Of a DNA stretch of 42,786 nucleotides, positions 8,601 through 17,032 are shown piece after piece. Each line of letters begins with the position of its first letter. Within the stretch, counting starts at the first letter, position 1. The position numbers were made by a program, and so were the translations under genes. Source of the DNA: an uncultured Eubacteriales bacterium (GTDB lineage Bacteria > Bacillota > Clostridia > Oscillospirales > Butyricicoccaceae). The notes under the pieces were generated by a model. The model was not told where the DNA came from. It saw nothing but the letters and a program-made list of their open reading frames with translations, and did no database searches. The stretch covers positions 1-42,786 of the forward strand of contig CAJUGU010000016.1 in NCBI GenBank assembly GCA_910586105.1, written 5' to 3'.

Positions 8601-10897
8601 CTTCTAAGGAAGTTGAAGAGTATATTGCTGACATTGACGCATACCGTGAAGCAATCGAGCGTCTGCGCAAGGCTCAAGAAGTCAGATCTAATATTGAGAC
8701 GAGAATCGACGAGTCTGATAATCTGAAAGAGAAGATCCTATTGGAACGACAGTTGATTGGCGCTTACGAGCGTGAACAAGATGCTCTACACAATCTAAAC
8801 AACCAGAGGGATAGCACAATCACAGCTGGCGTTGCAGCGCTCCGTGAGTTGGGCTTTGTTGTGAAGTACAATGCAGATACCAATGAACTCTGGATTGAGA
8901 ATATGGAGCGTCTCAATGATCTGACAGCCGACAGCAAGGGAGAATACGATACCTTGCAAGAGGCGACAAACGCTCTTCGCAAGGAAACGGAAGATTTAAT
9001 CGGTTCGCTGACCGATCTAAACGAAGAAAATCGGGATGCTTCTGCTAACTGGTGGGAGTTGCAGCACAGTATGAAAGATTCCCGTGAAGAGATTCTTTCT
9101 TTGCTTGACGCTATTGTGGAAGAGGCATCTAAGGCGGTTGATTCTATCCAAGACGTTTACGACACCCTACATGATGCCGCCGATGAGTATGCGGAAAGTG
9201 GATACATTACAGTTGATACTTTGCAGAACATTATCGGATTAGGTGTGAAGTATGTGGCGTATCTTATGGATGAAAACGGCCAGCTGGTCATCAATGAGGA
9301 GCGCATTCGTGATGTGATTGCGGCAAAGACACAGCAACTTGCAATCGAGAGTTCTTTGTCTTACATTGAGGCTTTGCGTATCGCGAAAATGGAGGGGAAT
9401 ATCGAAACCCTTAACAATTTGCTGTATGCTACCGAGGAAGCGACTGACGCTACATGGGGCTTCGTGTATGCAAGTTTGGCTATGGCAGGGCTGGATCAAG
9501 ATCAGTATAAAGCAGCGCTGGACAACATCAATGCTATTCGTGCATTGGCTGACAGCGCTGTACAAAGCATTGGGCAAACTGCTGGCGGCGTGACTGACGA
9601 GCTGAAAAAGATGCAGTCTGGGCTTGACGATATCTTAAAGTACGTTATGGATATGTTGAAACAACGAATCAACGATCAGATTGACGCACTGGAAGATATG
9701 AAAGACGCTTACTCTGAAATCATCGACCAGAAAAAAGAGTCGCTGGATGCTACGAAGGATGAGGCCGACTACGAAAAAAAGCGTGCTAACAAGCTGAAAG
9801 AAATTGCTAAATTACAAGCTCGTATTGATGCGCTTAGTTTGGATGACAGTCGAGAGGCGCAGGCGGAACGGGCCAAGCTATTGGAGGAGATGGCTGAGTT
9901 ACAGGAAGACTTGGCAGACGAACAGGCAGATAAGGCTTTAGATGCTACCAAAAACGCTTTGGATGATATGGAAGACGCCTATCATCAAGAAAAGGATAAA
10001 GAAATTGCAATTCTGGAAGATAGCATTTCCTCTTATCAAAAACTTTATGACATGGCGATCGACTATATTCAGAACCACTGGGATACACTGTATTCCGAAC
10101 TGATTGATTGGAACACGCAATATGGAAGTGTGCTGAACAGTGAGATAACTACTGCGTGGGATAACGCTCTGGCAGCGGCACAACGGTATGGGAGCTATGT
10201 GTCTGCCCTCAAAAATATTGGTGCTGATATTGATGCTGCGGGTGCTACAGGTAAAGAGCCGAACACCGTTGTTGGAAATACGAATTATGGCAACCAGTCT
10301 TCAAATGATGAAATGATTCATGCCATTATTAAGCAAATGTACGCAAATAGCCAGGAGCATCATACGGCCAGTGACGCTCGCAAGAAAGAACTAAGCGATT
10401 ATAGCTTGCGGCTTGGTGAACAACTGGCGCAGTACGGTGTCTACACTCATCGGGACAATGGAACCTGGTATATGGATGGGTCGAAAGAGCTTCTGTTCGA
10501 TAAATATAAGAAGTACATTTACCATACGGGTGGTTTTGCTGGCGTGGATGGATCAGTCAAAGACAATGAGATTATGGCAAAATTGGAAAAAGGCGAACCG
10601 GTATTGACAGAAGCGATGTGGAATACAGTAACTGAGATGGTGAATCGAATGAGTAAGCTGTCCGCCGCATTTAGCGATATGCCTGGGTATGTTAATGCTC
10701 CTATTTTGCCCGAGTTGTCAAAGGTCAGCGCTGGTGCTGTGAGCAATGTGTATAACAATAGTTCTCAGCCTGTGGAAATTCATATTGGCGATACCATTAT
10801 TCAAGGCAACGCAAGTCCTGAAACGGTGAACGGTCATGTCAAAGTTACTCGTGATATGGTCAACCAAATTGCACGGATTCTGAAAATTAGGATCTAA
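2678..10897 (+). CDS. Giant phage tail tape measure protein
   Basis: The 2,739-residue protein begins at ATG 2678 behind a GGTGGTGAG site. Residues 1-600 are mostly coiled coil rich in Gln, Leu and Ala. Residues about 637-975 match the TP901-type tape measure core, including DTAMVDLRKV, a GVTTEAVISQTAEWARLGY stretch and LNTLQQTWVGVAQN. Two hydrophobic segments lie near 978-996 and 1161-1184, typical of tape measures that reach the host membrane. Long coiled-coil regions continue, broken by Gly/Ser-rich linkers near 1870-1895 and 1960-1976. The C-terminal part has the YHTGGFAGVDG and KGEPVLTE pattern common at tape measure ends. No lysozyme or peptidase domain is recognised. At about 0.15 nm per residue, the family rule, the tail would be around 400 nm, which is long for a siphophage. 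Confidence 0.95.
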   Translation: MDEDLKIVLTSELEADEQASAQRISAQLPNIAKMINSKSTIKVGVSLDSSNIQSEAQKVSRQIAQATKTQGIGVTLNLDQSSVAKIRQELNNLKVSPDISRAMTDQLDKMGIQIDRITGRWQAVNGEEERMLNLTIQGTDQMQRTVTYLQTYNTETGEINTHLTNVTANLERQRNVQEQIAKQAQKDNESRVSYLNRQLSILADVQAAYAGSTSVKPIKDSSHLETLNNTYTALNAQIQNMISAEGRLDNVQRSSLEAQIANLQRLVKEYQNAEYVATKLRTKDIGSIKGDQLSGLEALEKRLEAAGTLTETFKTKIDGLKTSLQNVGTKDELVTFLNSFDQLNNDVSVFQERLRGVNAIYTQLIGLDKQITSVQAQMVKLDPKADQNKLVALQGQLAVLQNQRTTLEGQLVPYVDIVQYAQQAAALEQSRLLNGSQLVYTQMEIADKAREYDAAMQRIPSTIADLQTKYNQLVQPTESVTRNMRQLRELASQYSSNMGDREKVQTYERLQQLIGACSKEMSELMRVQRGEVNDFRFTQSLEKAKADLATVGRTWSALKKDPGLNAQFQQLEANLRRVNSQADLTKWTAQFSAFKSEVKAAGKNMQSLGDVLKNNVGKVLQWVSATTLLFRAFRLLRSAISTIIDLDTAMVDLRKVTVATEAEYRNFYATANDTAKALGVTTEAVISQTAEWARLGYTMAEAAELSKNSAIFAAISPGMDITQATDGLVSALKAFDEIDVNDSLDGIISKVNDIGNKFAVSNKDIVEVMTRSSSAMKAANNTFEETVALATAAVEITRDASSVGNALKTVSMRIRGYDEELEEYSNDVAELTGDIADLTKVASNNNQGVRLFEVGDPDTYRSTYDILQDIATIWDELTDKNRAQLLEVLFGKRQGQIGSAILSNFEQAQKAIETMENSAGSAEREMDKITQSLEYKLNTLQQTWVGVAQNLFQTDDLKLVVDGLIAVSNVIDRLTQSLGLFGSGALITTIALIAKFRSTMGSLQTTVLPAVNAIKASGVAMDGSAASVQFYATKLIGLDKSQQAAAMSALRLTAEQKKQITTMSALIVSAQRYTIQELAEKASTDKATASALAKNMAKATEKRTTEQLSAAMMVEILNSNKLTATQKQAIIASLEQAAANETQAFSWKVVGANAKAALAAMATNPMTWIMLAVTAVMALVQAWQSYKQAQEEARQAAIDAANSAATLSDEIVDLTGRYLELSEAVKTDDSVKEDLLSTQDELIDKLGIEKDRIQELTEEYGNLTDAIKAAAIESLQASERDLRGGLNAQKDELLSTGKGSGPANKSMNHIITTWGADEADINRKGLQALVDAGYISDGSFAPRGMELWLPSEDDFDLSTVEGVINAYERLGKMLDIVSETAGSDNEVYNALFDAYNKCSSAVKSYQDSISSLNNNLAEQYMLQGLIGNEIPSTEDEFNDYRQSVIAAAEESGEFIGSSQDIANAVDSVLKSQSHFAAFYAEDLAGASEETGRYIAQLQKLPEVLSKLKSAYDVLEAAQKEMADGGGLSADTIEKLASAEDNYLDYLYEENGVVKLNTEAWKENANVKMQNEMAEIQKEIDSLEEQNEALRENIAYYEEQRQLGSDGGLWSNLIAKATNEINENTDAIAANQNKLAIYESLYGNITGSLNAYSAALNNFSNVASTIDSVSDSFQTLAELQAEVANGFSLSLDKALEFAKVYPEILNNAQVSADGQVILNEGVVNSFIQGKKAELDAQIDAEVAKLEADKAVLEAKVQAAQAQLDLAQNVGEGEGQIAKELAEYRINAGNIVAQALIDAGIDEATAFKLAAAAMAQNAEEFDRVAMEVCTDVNGNFNQAAYAAAQAVYNNMTQAKLDVASFARQCQEAAKAMAGVAGGQVAGSSGVQGGSGGGVGGSGISLNLTSGSFQGADYNYTAKQTNLDDFISQIQLDISSYQNAIAQIDGQIAALRALKNIPLKDFKGGLGSGGGGGSGGGSSKEVEEYIADIDAYREAIERLRKAQEVRSNIETRIDESDNLKEKILLERQLIGAYEREQDALHNLNNQRDSTITAGVAALRELGFVVKYNADTNELWIENMERLNDLTADSKGEYDTLQEATNALRKETEDLIGSLTDLNEENRDASANWWELQHSMKDSREEILSLLDAIVEEASKAVDSIQDVYDTLHDAADEYAESGYITVDTLQNIIGLGVKYVAYLMDENGQLVINEERIRDVIAAKTQQLAIESSLSYIEALRIAKMEGNIETLNNLLYATEEATDATWGFVYASLAMAGLDQDQYKAALDNINAIRALADSAVQSIGQTAGGVTDELKKMQSGLDDILKYVMDMLKQRINDQIDALEDMKDAYSEIIDQKKESLDATKDEADYEKKRANKLKEIAKLQARIDALSLDDSREAQAERAKLLEEMAELQEDLADEQADKALDATKNALDDMEDAYHQEKDKEIAILEDSISSYQKLYDMAIDYIQNHWDTLYSELIDWNTQYGSVLNSEITTAWDNALAAAQRYGSYVSALKNIGADIDAAGATGKEPNTVVGNTNYGNQSSNDEMIHAIIKQMYANSQEHHTASDARKKELSDYSLRLGEQLAQYGVYTHRDNGTWYMDGSKELLFDKYKKYIYHTGGFAGVDGSVKDNEIMAKLEKGEPVLTEAMWNTVTEMVNRMSKLSAAFSDMPGYVNAPILPELSKVSAGAVSNVYNNSSQPVEIHIGDTIIQGNASPETVNGHVKVTRDMVNQIARILKIRI

Positions 10898-10905
10898 ATT
10901 AGTCA

Positions 10906-10930
10906 GGGTGGGGAGATTTTCTTCCCACCC
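10906..10930 (+). other. Strong hairpin after the tape measure gene (possible terminator/attenuator)
   Basis: GGGTGGGGAGA pairs with TCTTCCCACCC (11 base pairs, one G-T) around a TTT loop, followed by ATTTTAG. The downstream T-run is short, so it may be a partial terminator or mRNA-stabilising hairpin between the tape measure and distal tail genes. A second imperfect inverted repeat, CAGACGG/CCGTCTG at 10,953-10,983, lies before the next ribosome site. Confidence 0.45.
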
Positions 10931-11015
10931 ATTTTAGGCTGACGAAGCCGCCCAGACGGTGACATGTCTGGTATATCCGTCTGTCAAGCGGGTTTGATGA
11001 GAGGAGGTGTGGCGG

Positions 11016-11801
11016 ATGTATAAAACTTATGAGTTTACTTTTGCAGATACTCCGGCTTCATTGTATGGAATGTTTGTTGCTGATATCGGCAGCAACAAAC
11101 ACAATGACAACGGTTTTGGAAATCAGGCTAACATCGTAGAGACAAGAATTGCGAATCGGATTACTCCACTGCATTTTGGTGTGCGGTATCACGATCAACC
11201 TTTGAGCTTTACACTTATCTTCGGAAGCGAACAGTACATGGATCGCTATCAGTTGCAAGAGGTTTCAAACTGGCTGACTGGATATCAGGAGTATCAATGG
11301 CTTTCTATTGATCAGCCAGATATGGAGCATATTCAGTTTCGGTGTCTGATTCAAAAGCTAACACCAATCAGCGTGGGGTGGCTACCAATCGCTTTTGAGG
11401 CACAGGTACTGTGTGATTGCCCGTATGGATACAGTTATCCGTTTGAGGAACGTATTCAAATTAACGGTACAACAGAATATCGTTTCTATAATGACAGCAC
11501 AATCAAAGAGAATTTGAAGCCAGATTTGAAAATTGAATTGGCGGCTGGTTGTACAAATTTTGCAATCACAAACAAGACTTCAAAGCAGACACTCCGTTTG
11601 TCAGGTCTTCCAGCTGGCGGGTTGCAAATTCTTATCGACAATGAAAATGAAGTCATGGTGGAAAAAACTGATGGCTATGACTTGTATAGTTTTTTCAATT
11701 TTCAATTCTTTGAGGTAGCGTCGGGAGATAATGAATTGATTTTCGATGGAAGCGGGACTGTTACAATCAGCGGACGCTATTTGTATAATGTTGGAGCATA
11801 A
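11016..11801 (+). CDS. Distal tail protein (Dit family)
   Basis: The 261-residue protein starts at ATG 11,016, eight bases after GAGGAGG; an in-frame GTG at 11,007 falls inside that site. It directly follows the tape measure gene, as Dit does. The N-terminal half resembles siphovirus distal tail proteins: an opening beta-rich segment, a Gly-rich turn, then PLSFTLIFGSEQYMDRYQLQEVSNWLTG and a following domain giving WLPIAFEAQVLCDCPYGYS, where the family usually has a similar WxxIxxxFxC-PY turn. The C-terminal half (about 150-261) is beta-rich and resembles a galectin-like lobe. Dit forms the hexameric hub that links tail tube and baseplate. The family call rests on motif pattern and position. 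Confidence 0.8.
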   Translation: MYKTYEFTFADTPASLYGMFVADIGSNKHNDNGFGNQANIVETRIANRITPLHFGVRYHDQPLSFTLIFGSEQYMDRYQLQEVSNWLTGYQEYQWLSIDQPDMEHIQFRCLIQKLTPISVGWLPIAFEAQVLCDCPYGYSYPFEERIQINGTTEYRFYNDSTIKENLKPDLKIELAAGCTNFAITNKTSKQTLRLSGLPAGGLQILIDNENEVMVEKTDGYDLYSFFNFQFFEVASGDNELIFDGSGTVTISGRYLYNVGA

Positions 11802-11819
11802 CAAGAGAGGAGGTCAGAG

Positions 11820-14800
11820 ATGTATCTAAACTATGCCAAAATTAAAAGTGGACAGAGAAAACAGCCTATGCTTCGGCTTCGCACTCTGGCCGGAAAAGAG
11901 CTTGGCCCAATTCCATATGTACATGATTTGAATTTTGCAATCAACTATGCAGAGTTGAGCACAATTTCATTTATGATCCCGTATCAAGTAAATGGAATGC
12001 TCAACCCTCTTTATGCCGCTGTTTCAAGTTTCAAGGTGGTTTATACAGAGGAGTTTGGCATCTATGTGTTGACTTCTCCCAGTAAAGAGGGCAATGGCGT
12101 GTCAGAAATAAAGACCGTTACAGGATATTCTTTGGAATATCTTTTCCAGAAGAAAAACCTGTTTTTAGAAGAAGGTACTTATAATTTCTGGAATCCAGTC
12201 AATTCAGCAGATACGATTTTGGGTCGTATTTTAGAATTGGATCGGACATGGCACGTGGGCTATGTGGCCCCAAGGCTGATTGGGTGCTACCGCACATTTG
12301 ACCAGTATGATAGTGATGCTCTGGGTTTTTGTTACGAAGACGCCATGGAAAAGTATCGCTGTGCCATTGTGTTTGATGTGTACGATAAGAGTATCAATGT
12401 ATATGACGCCAACGAAAATCCGGAAACCCTACCCATCTATTTGAATTATAACAATCTGGTCGATACGGTTAGCGTAGAGGAAATTCCAGAGGAGATGGTA
12501 ACAAAGTTGCATCTCTACGGCTCGGATGGGTTGTCGGTGCGGGATGTAAACCCCACAGGAACAGACTACCTTGTAGACTTGAGCTATTTTCTCTATAACG
12601 GGGATCTGGATATCAAAGTAGGGAACAGCAATATCACATTGGCAGACCGCGTGCGGGGATGGCAGCTGGAAATTGCGGAGAACCAGCAGTATTATACTGG
12701 GCTGGCTGCGTCACGGGCTTCTTTGACAGCACAGAAATTGATGGCCGAGTCCGATCTTGTAGAATTGAACGGTGAGATGGAGAGTCTGGTAGCACAGCAA
12801 AGTGTAACTATTCAGGCGTTTTCCCTGGAAACTACTGCAAGAGGACAGCAAACACAGCAGGCAAACTTGGATCGTATCAATTCTCAGATTGCCGCAAAAC
12901 AGAATGAGATCGACACACAACAGGCCAAAATCAACTCTCTGCAAGCTGAAATTGACAGCTACATGAATGATATCAAACGGCTTACTGGACGATTGGCATT
13001 TTCATCATACTTCACACAGGAGGAACAGAAAATCCTCAACCAGTATTTTATTGAAAGCACCGTAGAGGAGGAAACATTTGTTGCTACGGATGTGGACACT
13101 TCTGCGGCAGGTGCAATTTCTAAGGTAAGCGGCACTGTGTCCATAAATGCTTCAAATATCGCACGAGTGGAACTGAGCCAGTTTGCAAAAACAATGTACA
13201 CTCTGGCTGGCGGTACTGTTGCGATTGGAAACGCTGGTATCTCCGCTGAAATCGTGCGGGGTACTTTGGATGTAAAGGGTGACAGCAGCTATGTATTGAC
13301 GGCCTATCTGGGAAATACGAACTACAACAACCGGAAATTCAGCAGTGGACTTTTGACCATCAATGGTAGGTTATCACGGTTTTCCAGTGATATTTCTGTG
13401 AGGACGGAGCAAGGAATTACAGAATATAAAGGAACAAGACTGAGCTTCAGTACAAGCAATGCTGATTCATATTTTACAGTAAATGTGAGTGAGTTTCAAC
13501 AATATTCTGTTGCAATGGAGCTATACGACTTTGGTACGGATGTTCTTTCCGATTACGCATGGCCTGTGTATGAGTTTAGCGTAGATAGCGCCAATTTCCT
13601 TTACCACGAGAAATTTGAACCGTTCAAAAATATGCTGGAACTGGGCAAGGCAGTTTATTTGGAATTGGGCAGTGAGGGATTGGTTAAGCCAAAGATTATC
13701 GGTTTTGAGCTGAACTTTGAGAAAATCAATGAGTTCAAGCTGGTGTTTTCTAACCGCTACCGTTTGCGGAACGGGGCGGAGAGTTGGATAGAGGATATCA
13801 GAAACTCCACTCGTTCAAGCCGTAGCTTTGATGCCAGCAAATACATCTATAACCGTACCGCTGACAAAGCAACCGAGATCGACATTTTTATGAACGATTT
13901 GCAAAAAGGTGCTGTTGACGCAGTGCTTTCAGCGAAAAACCAAACGGTTGTTTTTAACGGTTCAGGCATTCATGTTGGTGGTGATTCCAAATATCAGATG
14001 CGGATCATCGACAATATGATTGCCATGACAGATGACGGCTGGAAAACAGCAAAATTGGCGATTGGACGCTTTGCGTCTCCCGAAACAGGAGTACAGTGGG
14101 GTGTCAATGCGGAACTAATCGCTGGTAAGCTGATTATCGGCAATAACCTTGTACTTCAAAATCCGTTGATTGACGAAAATGGAAATGTGACTGGCACTAT
14201 GATGTTTCAAGTGGATAGCACCGGAGCATGGCTGTATAATTCACGGATTGTTTTGCAGAGCAACAACGGGCTTATCATCGTAGATCCCGATTATGGTATT
14301 GTGGCTGGTACAAAGCTCTTGTTCAATACCAATGGTACTACTGTGACACCTGAATTTCTGGACAAGGCCGGCAGTATTACCTATGACTCTGAGGGAATGC
14401 CGACAAACGCGAACTTCTACTTGGATGTGAATACTGGCAATGCCTACTTCCGTGGAAAACTGATCGCTAAAAGCGGTACGATTGGTGGATTTACGATTGC
14501 TGACAGCTATCTCTATTCTGGGGCAGGCAATACACGTGTGGCTATCAACGGAGGAACAAGCTATTACTCAGAATACGCTTTGTGGGCGGGCGCAGGCAAT
14601 CCTTCTATCGCTCCGTTTTGGGTTAAGAAAAACGGTGATTTTCACGCTAAGAACGGTGATTTCAGCGGAACATTGAGTGCTGCAAAGCTCAGTGGGTCGT
14701 TGACAGCTCTTGCTGGTGCAGAAATTATCGGCCCTGCTATTTATGTGCCGAACAAATCTAATCCGAAATTTAAGGTGGACTCTTCAGGCAATGTTAGCAT

Positions 14801-15299
14801 GACTGGGAATCTGACATTGAGTAATGGAGCAATTAAATGGAGCAATCTAAATTATAGCGTACAGGAAACAATTAACGGTGCATATGATGCCGCTGCTGAT
14901 GCCGCTGAGGATGCCGCAGCCGCCGCAAGAGATGCTTCTGACGCTGAAAAACTGGCAAGAAGAATTGCTAATGGTGAGTTCAACAACGGAACATTTATCA
15001 ATGGAACTGAGATCTACAGCCCAACGATTTACGCAGATGAGTTTATTGTTAAACCTAAGAATGCCGCTGGGTATAGTAAATGGACTGGCGGATACAGTAT
15101 GTATGGTTATTTTGGGAACTATCTCTACAAGATGCTTTCGATTTCTTACATTGATACTGGCTTCGGGCCGGAAGTTGAGTTCTGGAGTCCAGATGGTGCA
15201 TATGCTTACTGGGCTTTTCCACGAACTACTTTTTCTGGGTATTTGAATTTCCAAAACGCCCATATTGAAGGGCTTTCATTAGAGGCAACATTCGGATAA
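11820..15299 (+). CDS. Tail-associated protein / central tail spike (Tal-like)
   Basis: The 1,159-residue protein starts at ATG 11,820 after GAGGAGG. Residues 1-280 look like the gp27-like hub of prophage tail endopeptidase-type proteins (for example LTSPSKEGNG followed by KTVTGYSLEYLF). A coiled coil spans about 283-395, then comes a beta-rich insert at about 415-580 that resembles a carbohydrate-binding lobe, after which the hub sequence resumes (ENFEKINEFKLVFSNRYR-like part near 640). The rest, about 700-1159, is repetitive beta structure with NAYFRGKLIAKSGTIGGFTI and FKVDSSGNVSMTGNLTLS, the kind seen in tail spikes and J-like fibres. An Ala/Asp-rich helix lies near 1020-1045. No peptidase motif is recognised. 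It probably forms the tail tip that contacts the cell. Confidence 0.8.
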   Translation: MYLNYAKIKSGQRKQPMLRLRTLAGKELGPIPYVHDLNFAINYAELSTISFMIPYQVNGMLNPLYAAVSSFKVVYTEEFGIYVLTSPSKEGNGVSEIKTVTGYSLEYLFQKKNLFLEEGTYNFWNPVNSADTILGRILELDRTWHVGYVAPRLIGCYRTFDQYDSDALGFCYEDAMEKYRCAIVFDVYDKSINVYDANENPETLPIYLNYNNLVDTVSVEEIPEEMVTKLHLYGSDGLSVRDVNPTGTDYLVDLSYFLYNGDLDIKVGNSNITLADRVRGWQLEIAENQQYYTGLAASRASLTAQKLMAESDLVELNGEMESLVAQQSVTIQAFSLETTARGQQTQQANLDRINSQIAAKQNEIDTQQAKINSLQAEIDSYMNDIKRLTGRLAFSSYFTQEEQKILNQYFIESTVEEETFVATDVDTSAAGAISKVSGTVSINASNIARVELSQFAKTMYTLAGGTVAIGNAGISAEIVRGTLDVKGDSSYVLTAYLGNTNYNNRKFSSGLLTINGRLSRFSSDISVRTEQGITEYKGTRLSFSTSNADSYFTVNVSEFQQYSVAMELYDFGTDVLSDYAWPVYEFSVDSANFLYHEKFEPFKNMLELGKAVYLELGSEGLVKPKIIGFELNFEKINEFKLVFSNRYRLRNGAESWIEDIRNSTRSSRSFDASKYIYNRTADKATEIDIFMNDLQKGAVDAVLSAKNQTVVFNGSGIHVGGDSKYQMRIIDNMIAMTDDGWKTAKLAIGRFASPETGVQWGVNAELIAGKLIIGNNLVLQNPLIDENGNVTGTMMFQVDSTGAWLYNSRIVLQSNNGLIIVDPDYGIVAGTKLLFNTNGTTVTPEFLDKAGSITYDSEGMPTNANFYLDVNTGNAYFRGKLIAKSGTIGGFTIADSYLYSGAGNTRVAINGGTSYYSEYALWAGAGNPSIAPFWVKKNGDFHAKNGDFSGTLSAAKLSGSLTALAGAEIIGPAIYVPNKSNPKFKVDSSGNVSMTGNLTLSNGAIKWSNLNYSVQETINGAYDAAADAAEDAAAAARDASDAEKLARRIANGEFNNGTFINGTEIYSPTIYADEFIVKPKNAAGYSKWTGGYSMYGYFGNYLYKMLSISYIDTGFGPEVEFWSPDGAYAYWAFPRTTFSGYLNFQNAHIEGLSLEATFG

Positions 15300-15313
15300 G
15301 GCAGGTGAGTTAA

Positions 15314-15952
15314 TTGGCTTCATTTACTGTATCTTGCACCGACACCACCGTTACAATGCGAGTGTCTGGGTTAAAAAGCGGGCAAAAAGTTCGGTTTTAT
15401 GCAAGAATAGATCCTGGAAGTACAGTCTATGTAGACCGAACATATACCGCTACTTCATCATCGCTTTCCAAGTCGTTTAGTGGTTTGAAGCCAAGCACCG
15501 ACTATGCTTGTAATGTCAAATTGGACGATACAACATGGATTGGTACAAGATACTTTACCACGGATAGTCCAGAGATAAAGGTTGAGCCATGGTCTTGGTC
15601 AAAATCGAATGGAGACGCCTCAGCTTCACAAACAAGCGCCGCTTACTCTGCCGTTAGAAATAAGGGCAAAGTAAGCGGTTTTTCATATCTTGTATGGAAC
15701 GATATGGTGAATAAGGTTAAAGAAATCCTTGATGCCAAAGGTCTTTCTTGGAACAACAGATTCGCTTCATATGCAGGTACATTGATGAGTTCTGGGAGTA
15801 GGACTTTAACCGCAACAAAATTCAATTCGCTTCGATACAATATAGGACTACATTATTCAACAGGAATTGACACTGTTTATCGTGGTGATACCGTGTATGG
15901 TTGGTATTTTACTACTTTGACAAGCTGCATGAATTACTGGCTTAACGACTAA
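15314..15952 (+). CDS. Fibronectin-III-like tail or fibre protein
   Basis: The 212-residue protein probably starts at TTG 15,314, with AGGTGAG at 15,303-15,309; no in-frame ATG gives a better start. Residues 1-82 form a beta sandwich of fibronectin type III kind (alternating strands, SGLKPSTDYACNVKLDDTTW). Residues about 90-212 form a separate domain rich in Ser, Thr and aromatic residues, with VWNDMVNKVKEIL and LTATKFNSLRYNIG. That second domain is common as a C-terminal module of phage tail proteins but I cannot name it. Position directly after the tail spike gene suggests a baseplate accessory or receptor-binding protein. Confidence 0.6.
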   Translation: MASFTVSCTDTTVTMRVSGLKSGQKVRFYARIDPGSTVYVDRTYTATSSSLSKSFSGLKPSTDYACNVKLDDTTWIGTRYFTTDSPEIKVEPWSWSKSNGDASASQTSAAYSAVRNKGKVSGFSYLVWNDMVNKVKEILDAKGLSWNNRFASYAGTLMSSGSRTLTATKFNSLRYNIGLHYSTGIDTVYRGDTVYGWYFTTLTSCMNYWLND

Positions 15953-15966
15953 GGAGGATCGTGAAA

Positions 15967-16158
15967 ATGACAAAAATTGAAATTGTACAGCATATCGCAA
16001 ATATTCATAACTGTTTGGCACAGATTCAAGTCTGTGGTGATGGTGCTATTATGATGGGTGATACCTTGAAAGAACTGCGTTTTTTGGTGCAAGAGCTTCA
16101 AAAAGATGTTGAGGCAGAAAACGCATCAGAGGAGGAGCAAAGCAAATCGGAAGAGTAA
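15967..16158 (+). CDS. Small helical phage protein
   Basis: This 63-residue protein starts at ATG 15,967, nine bases after AAGGAGG; GTG 15,961 is only three bases away. It is one long helical hairpin ending in a very acidic tail (EAENASEEEQSKSEE). The previous stop codon overlaps the ribosome site region, so it is tightly linked to the upstream gene. I do not recognise a family. Confidence 0.6.
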   Translation: MTKIEIVQHIANIHNCLAQIQVCGDGAIMMGDTLKELRFLVQELQKDVEAENASEEEQSKSEE

Positions 16159-16170
16159 GGAGGGGATGGT

Positions 16171-16557
16171 ATGCACATTCCAAACCCATATACACTACCA
16201 GCATTTGATTTTGTTGGTGGTTCGACTCAGGATCTGATCTTTCATTGCTATTTTTTCAAAACAAAAAAACCACAAGATTTGTCCGCTTGTGTAGCGGACT
16301 TTTCTATTATCAACTTTGTAAATAAAAATGGCAAGCCGCTCTTATCGAAACAGATGGAGATTAGACCAGATCCAAATAGAGATGGCGATGTAAACAATGT
16401 GGTTTGTGTTACGTTAGAGGCGGATGAGACGGTGAATCTGCCTGCGGGTAAGTATATCTACCAAATTACTATTCGTGATATTTCTGGTGAAGTTGAAATT
16501 CCCAACCAGGGGCTTATTCACATTATCAAAAATATTAACCAAGCGTTTATTCGATAG
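16171..16557 (+). CDS. Phage beta-sandwich protein, possible baseplate component
   Basis: The 128-residue protein starts at ATG 16,171 after AAGGAGG. The whole chain reads as an immunoglobulin-like beta sandwich: TQDLIFHCYFF, DFSIINFVNKNGK, VTLEADETVNLPAG and KYIYQITIRDISG mark alternating strands. The last two segments resemble the N-terminal domain of BppU-type baseplate proteins, where a similar T-x-LPAGxYxYxI pattern occurs, but BppU proteins are usually longer. No membrane or signal segment is present. The family is a tentative suggestion based on strand pattern and tail-gene context. Confidence 0.5.
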   Translation: MHIPNPYTLPAFDFVGGSTQDLIFHCYFFKTKKPQDLSACVADFSIINFVNKNGKPLLSKQMEIRPDPNRDGDVNNVVCVTLEADETVNLPAGKYIYQITIRDISGEVEIPNQGLIHIIKNINQAFIR

Positions 16558-16606
16558 TGTACAATCTTATAACGTTACACAAATTAAAAAACAAGGAGGA
16601 TGCAAA

Positions 16607-17008
16607 ATGACTACGACATATTTTCTGAATCTTGCTGCCGGTAATATTTATCGGACGAAAGAGACTCCGGCCATTCCTACAGAATACTGGATTGGCCTAA
16701 GCACTACTGCACCCAATCTCAACGGTACGAATGTTTCCGAGCCGGTTGGTAGTGCTGGCTATGCGAGGGTTAAGCTCGATATGCTGAGTGAACCTGCTTC
16801 TGGTGTTGTTACAAACGAAGCAAACATTGATTTTAACGAAAGTACCGCAAGCTGGGGTACGGTGACACATTTTGTTGTGTTTGATGCCCAGAACGGAGGA
16901 AATCTGCTTCAGTATGGAGCGCTGTCAACTCCTCGCTCTGTGGAGGCGGCGACCATTATGACCATTAAGGCTGGATATCTGAACCTGTCTGTGCAAAACC
17001 CGACATGA
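16607..17008 (+). CDS. Conserved phage tail-fibre-type structural protein
   Basis: The 133-residue protein starts at ATG 16,607, which has AAGGAGG at 16,593-16,599; the frame is open further upstream, but that part overlaps the previous gene. It shows the pattern EYWIGLSTTAPNLNG ... GSAGYARVKL, which recurs in small phage proteins annotated as tail fibre proteins (W/Y-x-GL-x-T-x-P ... GYAR). The middle is NEANIDFNESTASWGTVTHF, predicted beta strands, and the C-terminus is hydrophobic beta. It probably forms part of a tail tip or fibre. Confidence 0.65.
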   Translation: MTTTYFLNLAAGNIYRTKETPAIPTEYWIGLSTTAPNLNGTNVSEPVGSAGYARVKLDMLSEPASGVVTNEANIDFNESTASWGTVTHFVVFDAQNGGNLLQYGALSTPRSVEAATIMTIKAGYLNLSVQNPT

Positions 17009-17032
17009 TAGAAAGAAAGGTGGGGTAGATTT

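Noticed and set aside
15314..15952. Diversity-generating retroelement target
   Set aside because: No reverse transcriptase, template repeat or C-type lectin-like variable end is visible.
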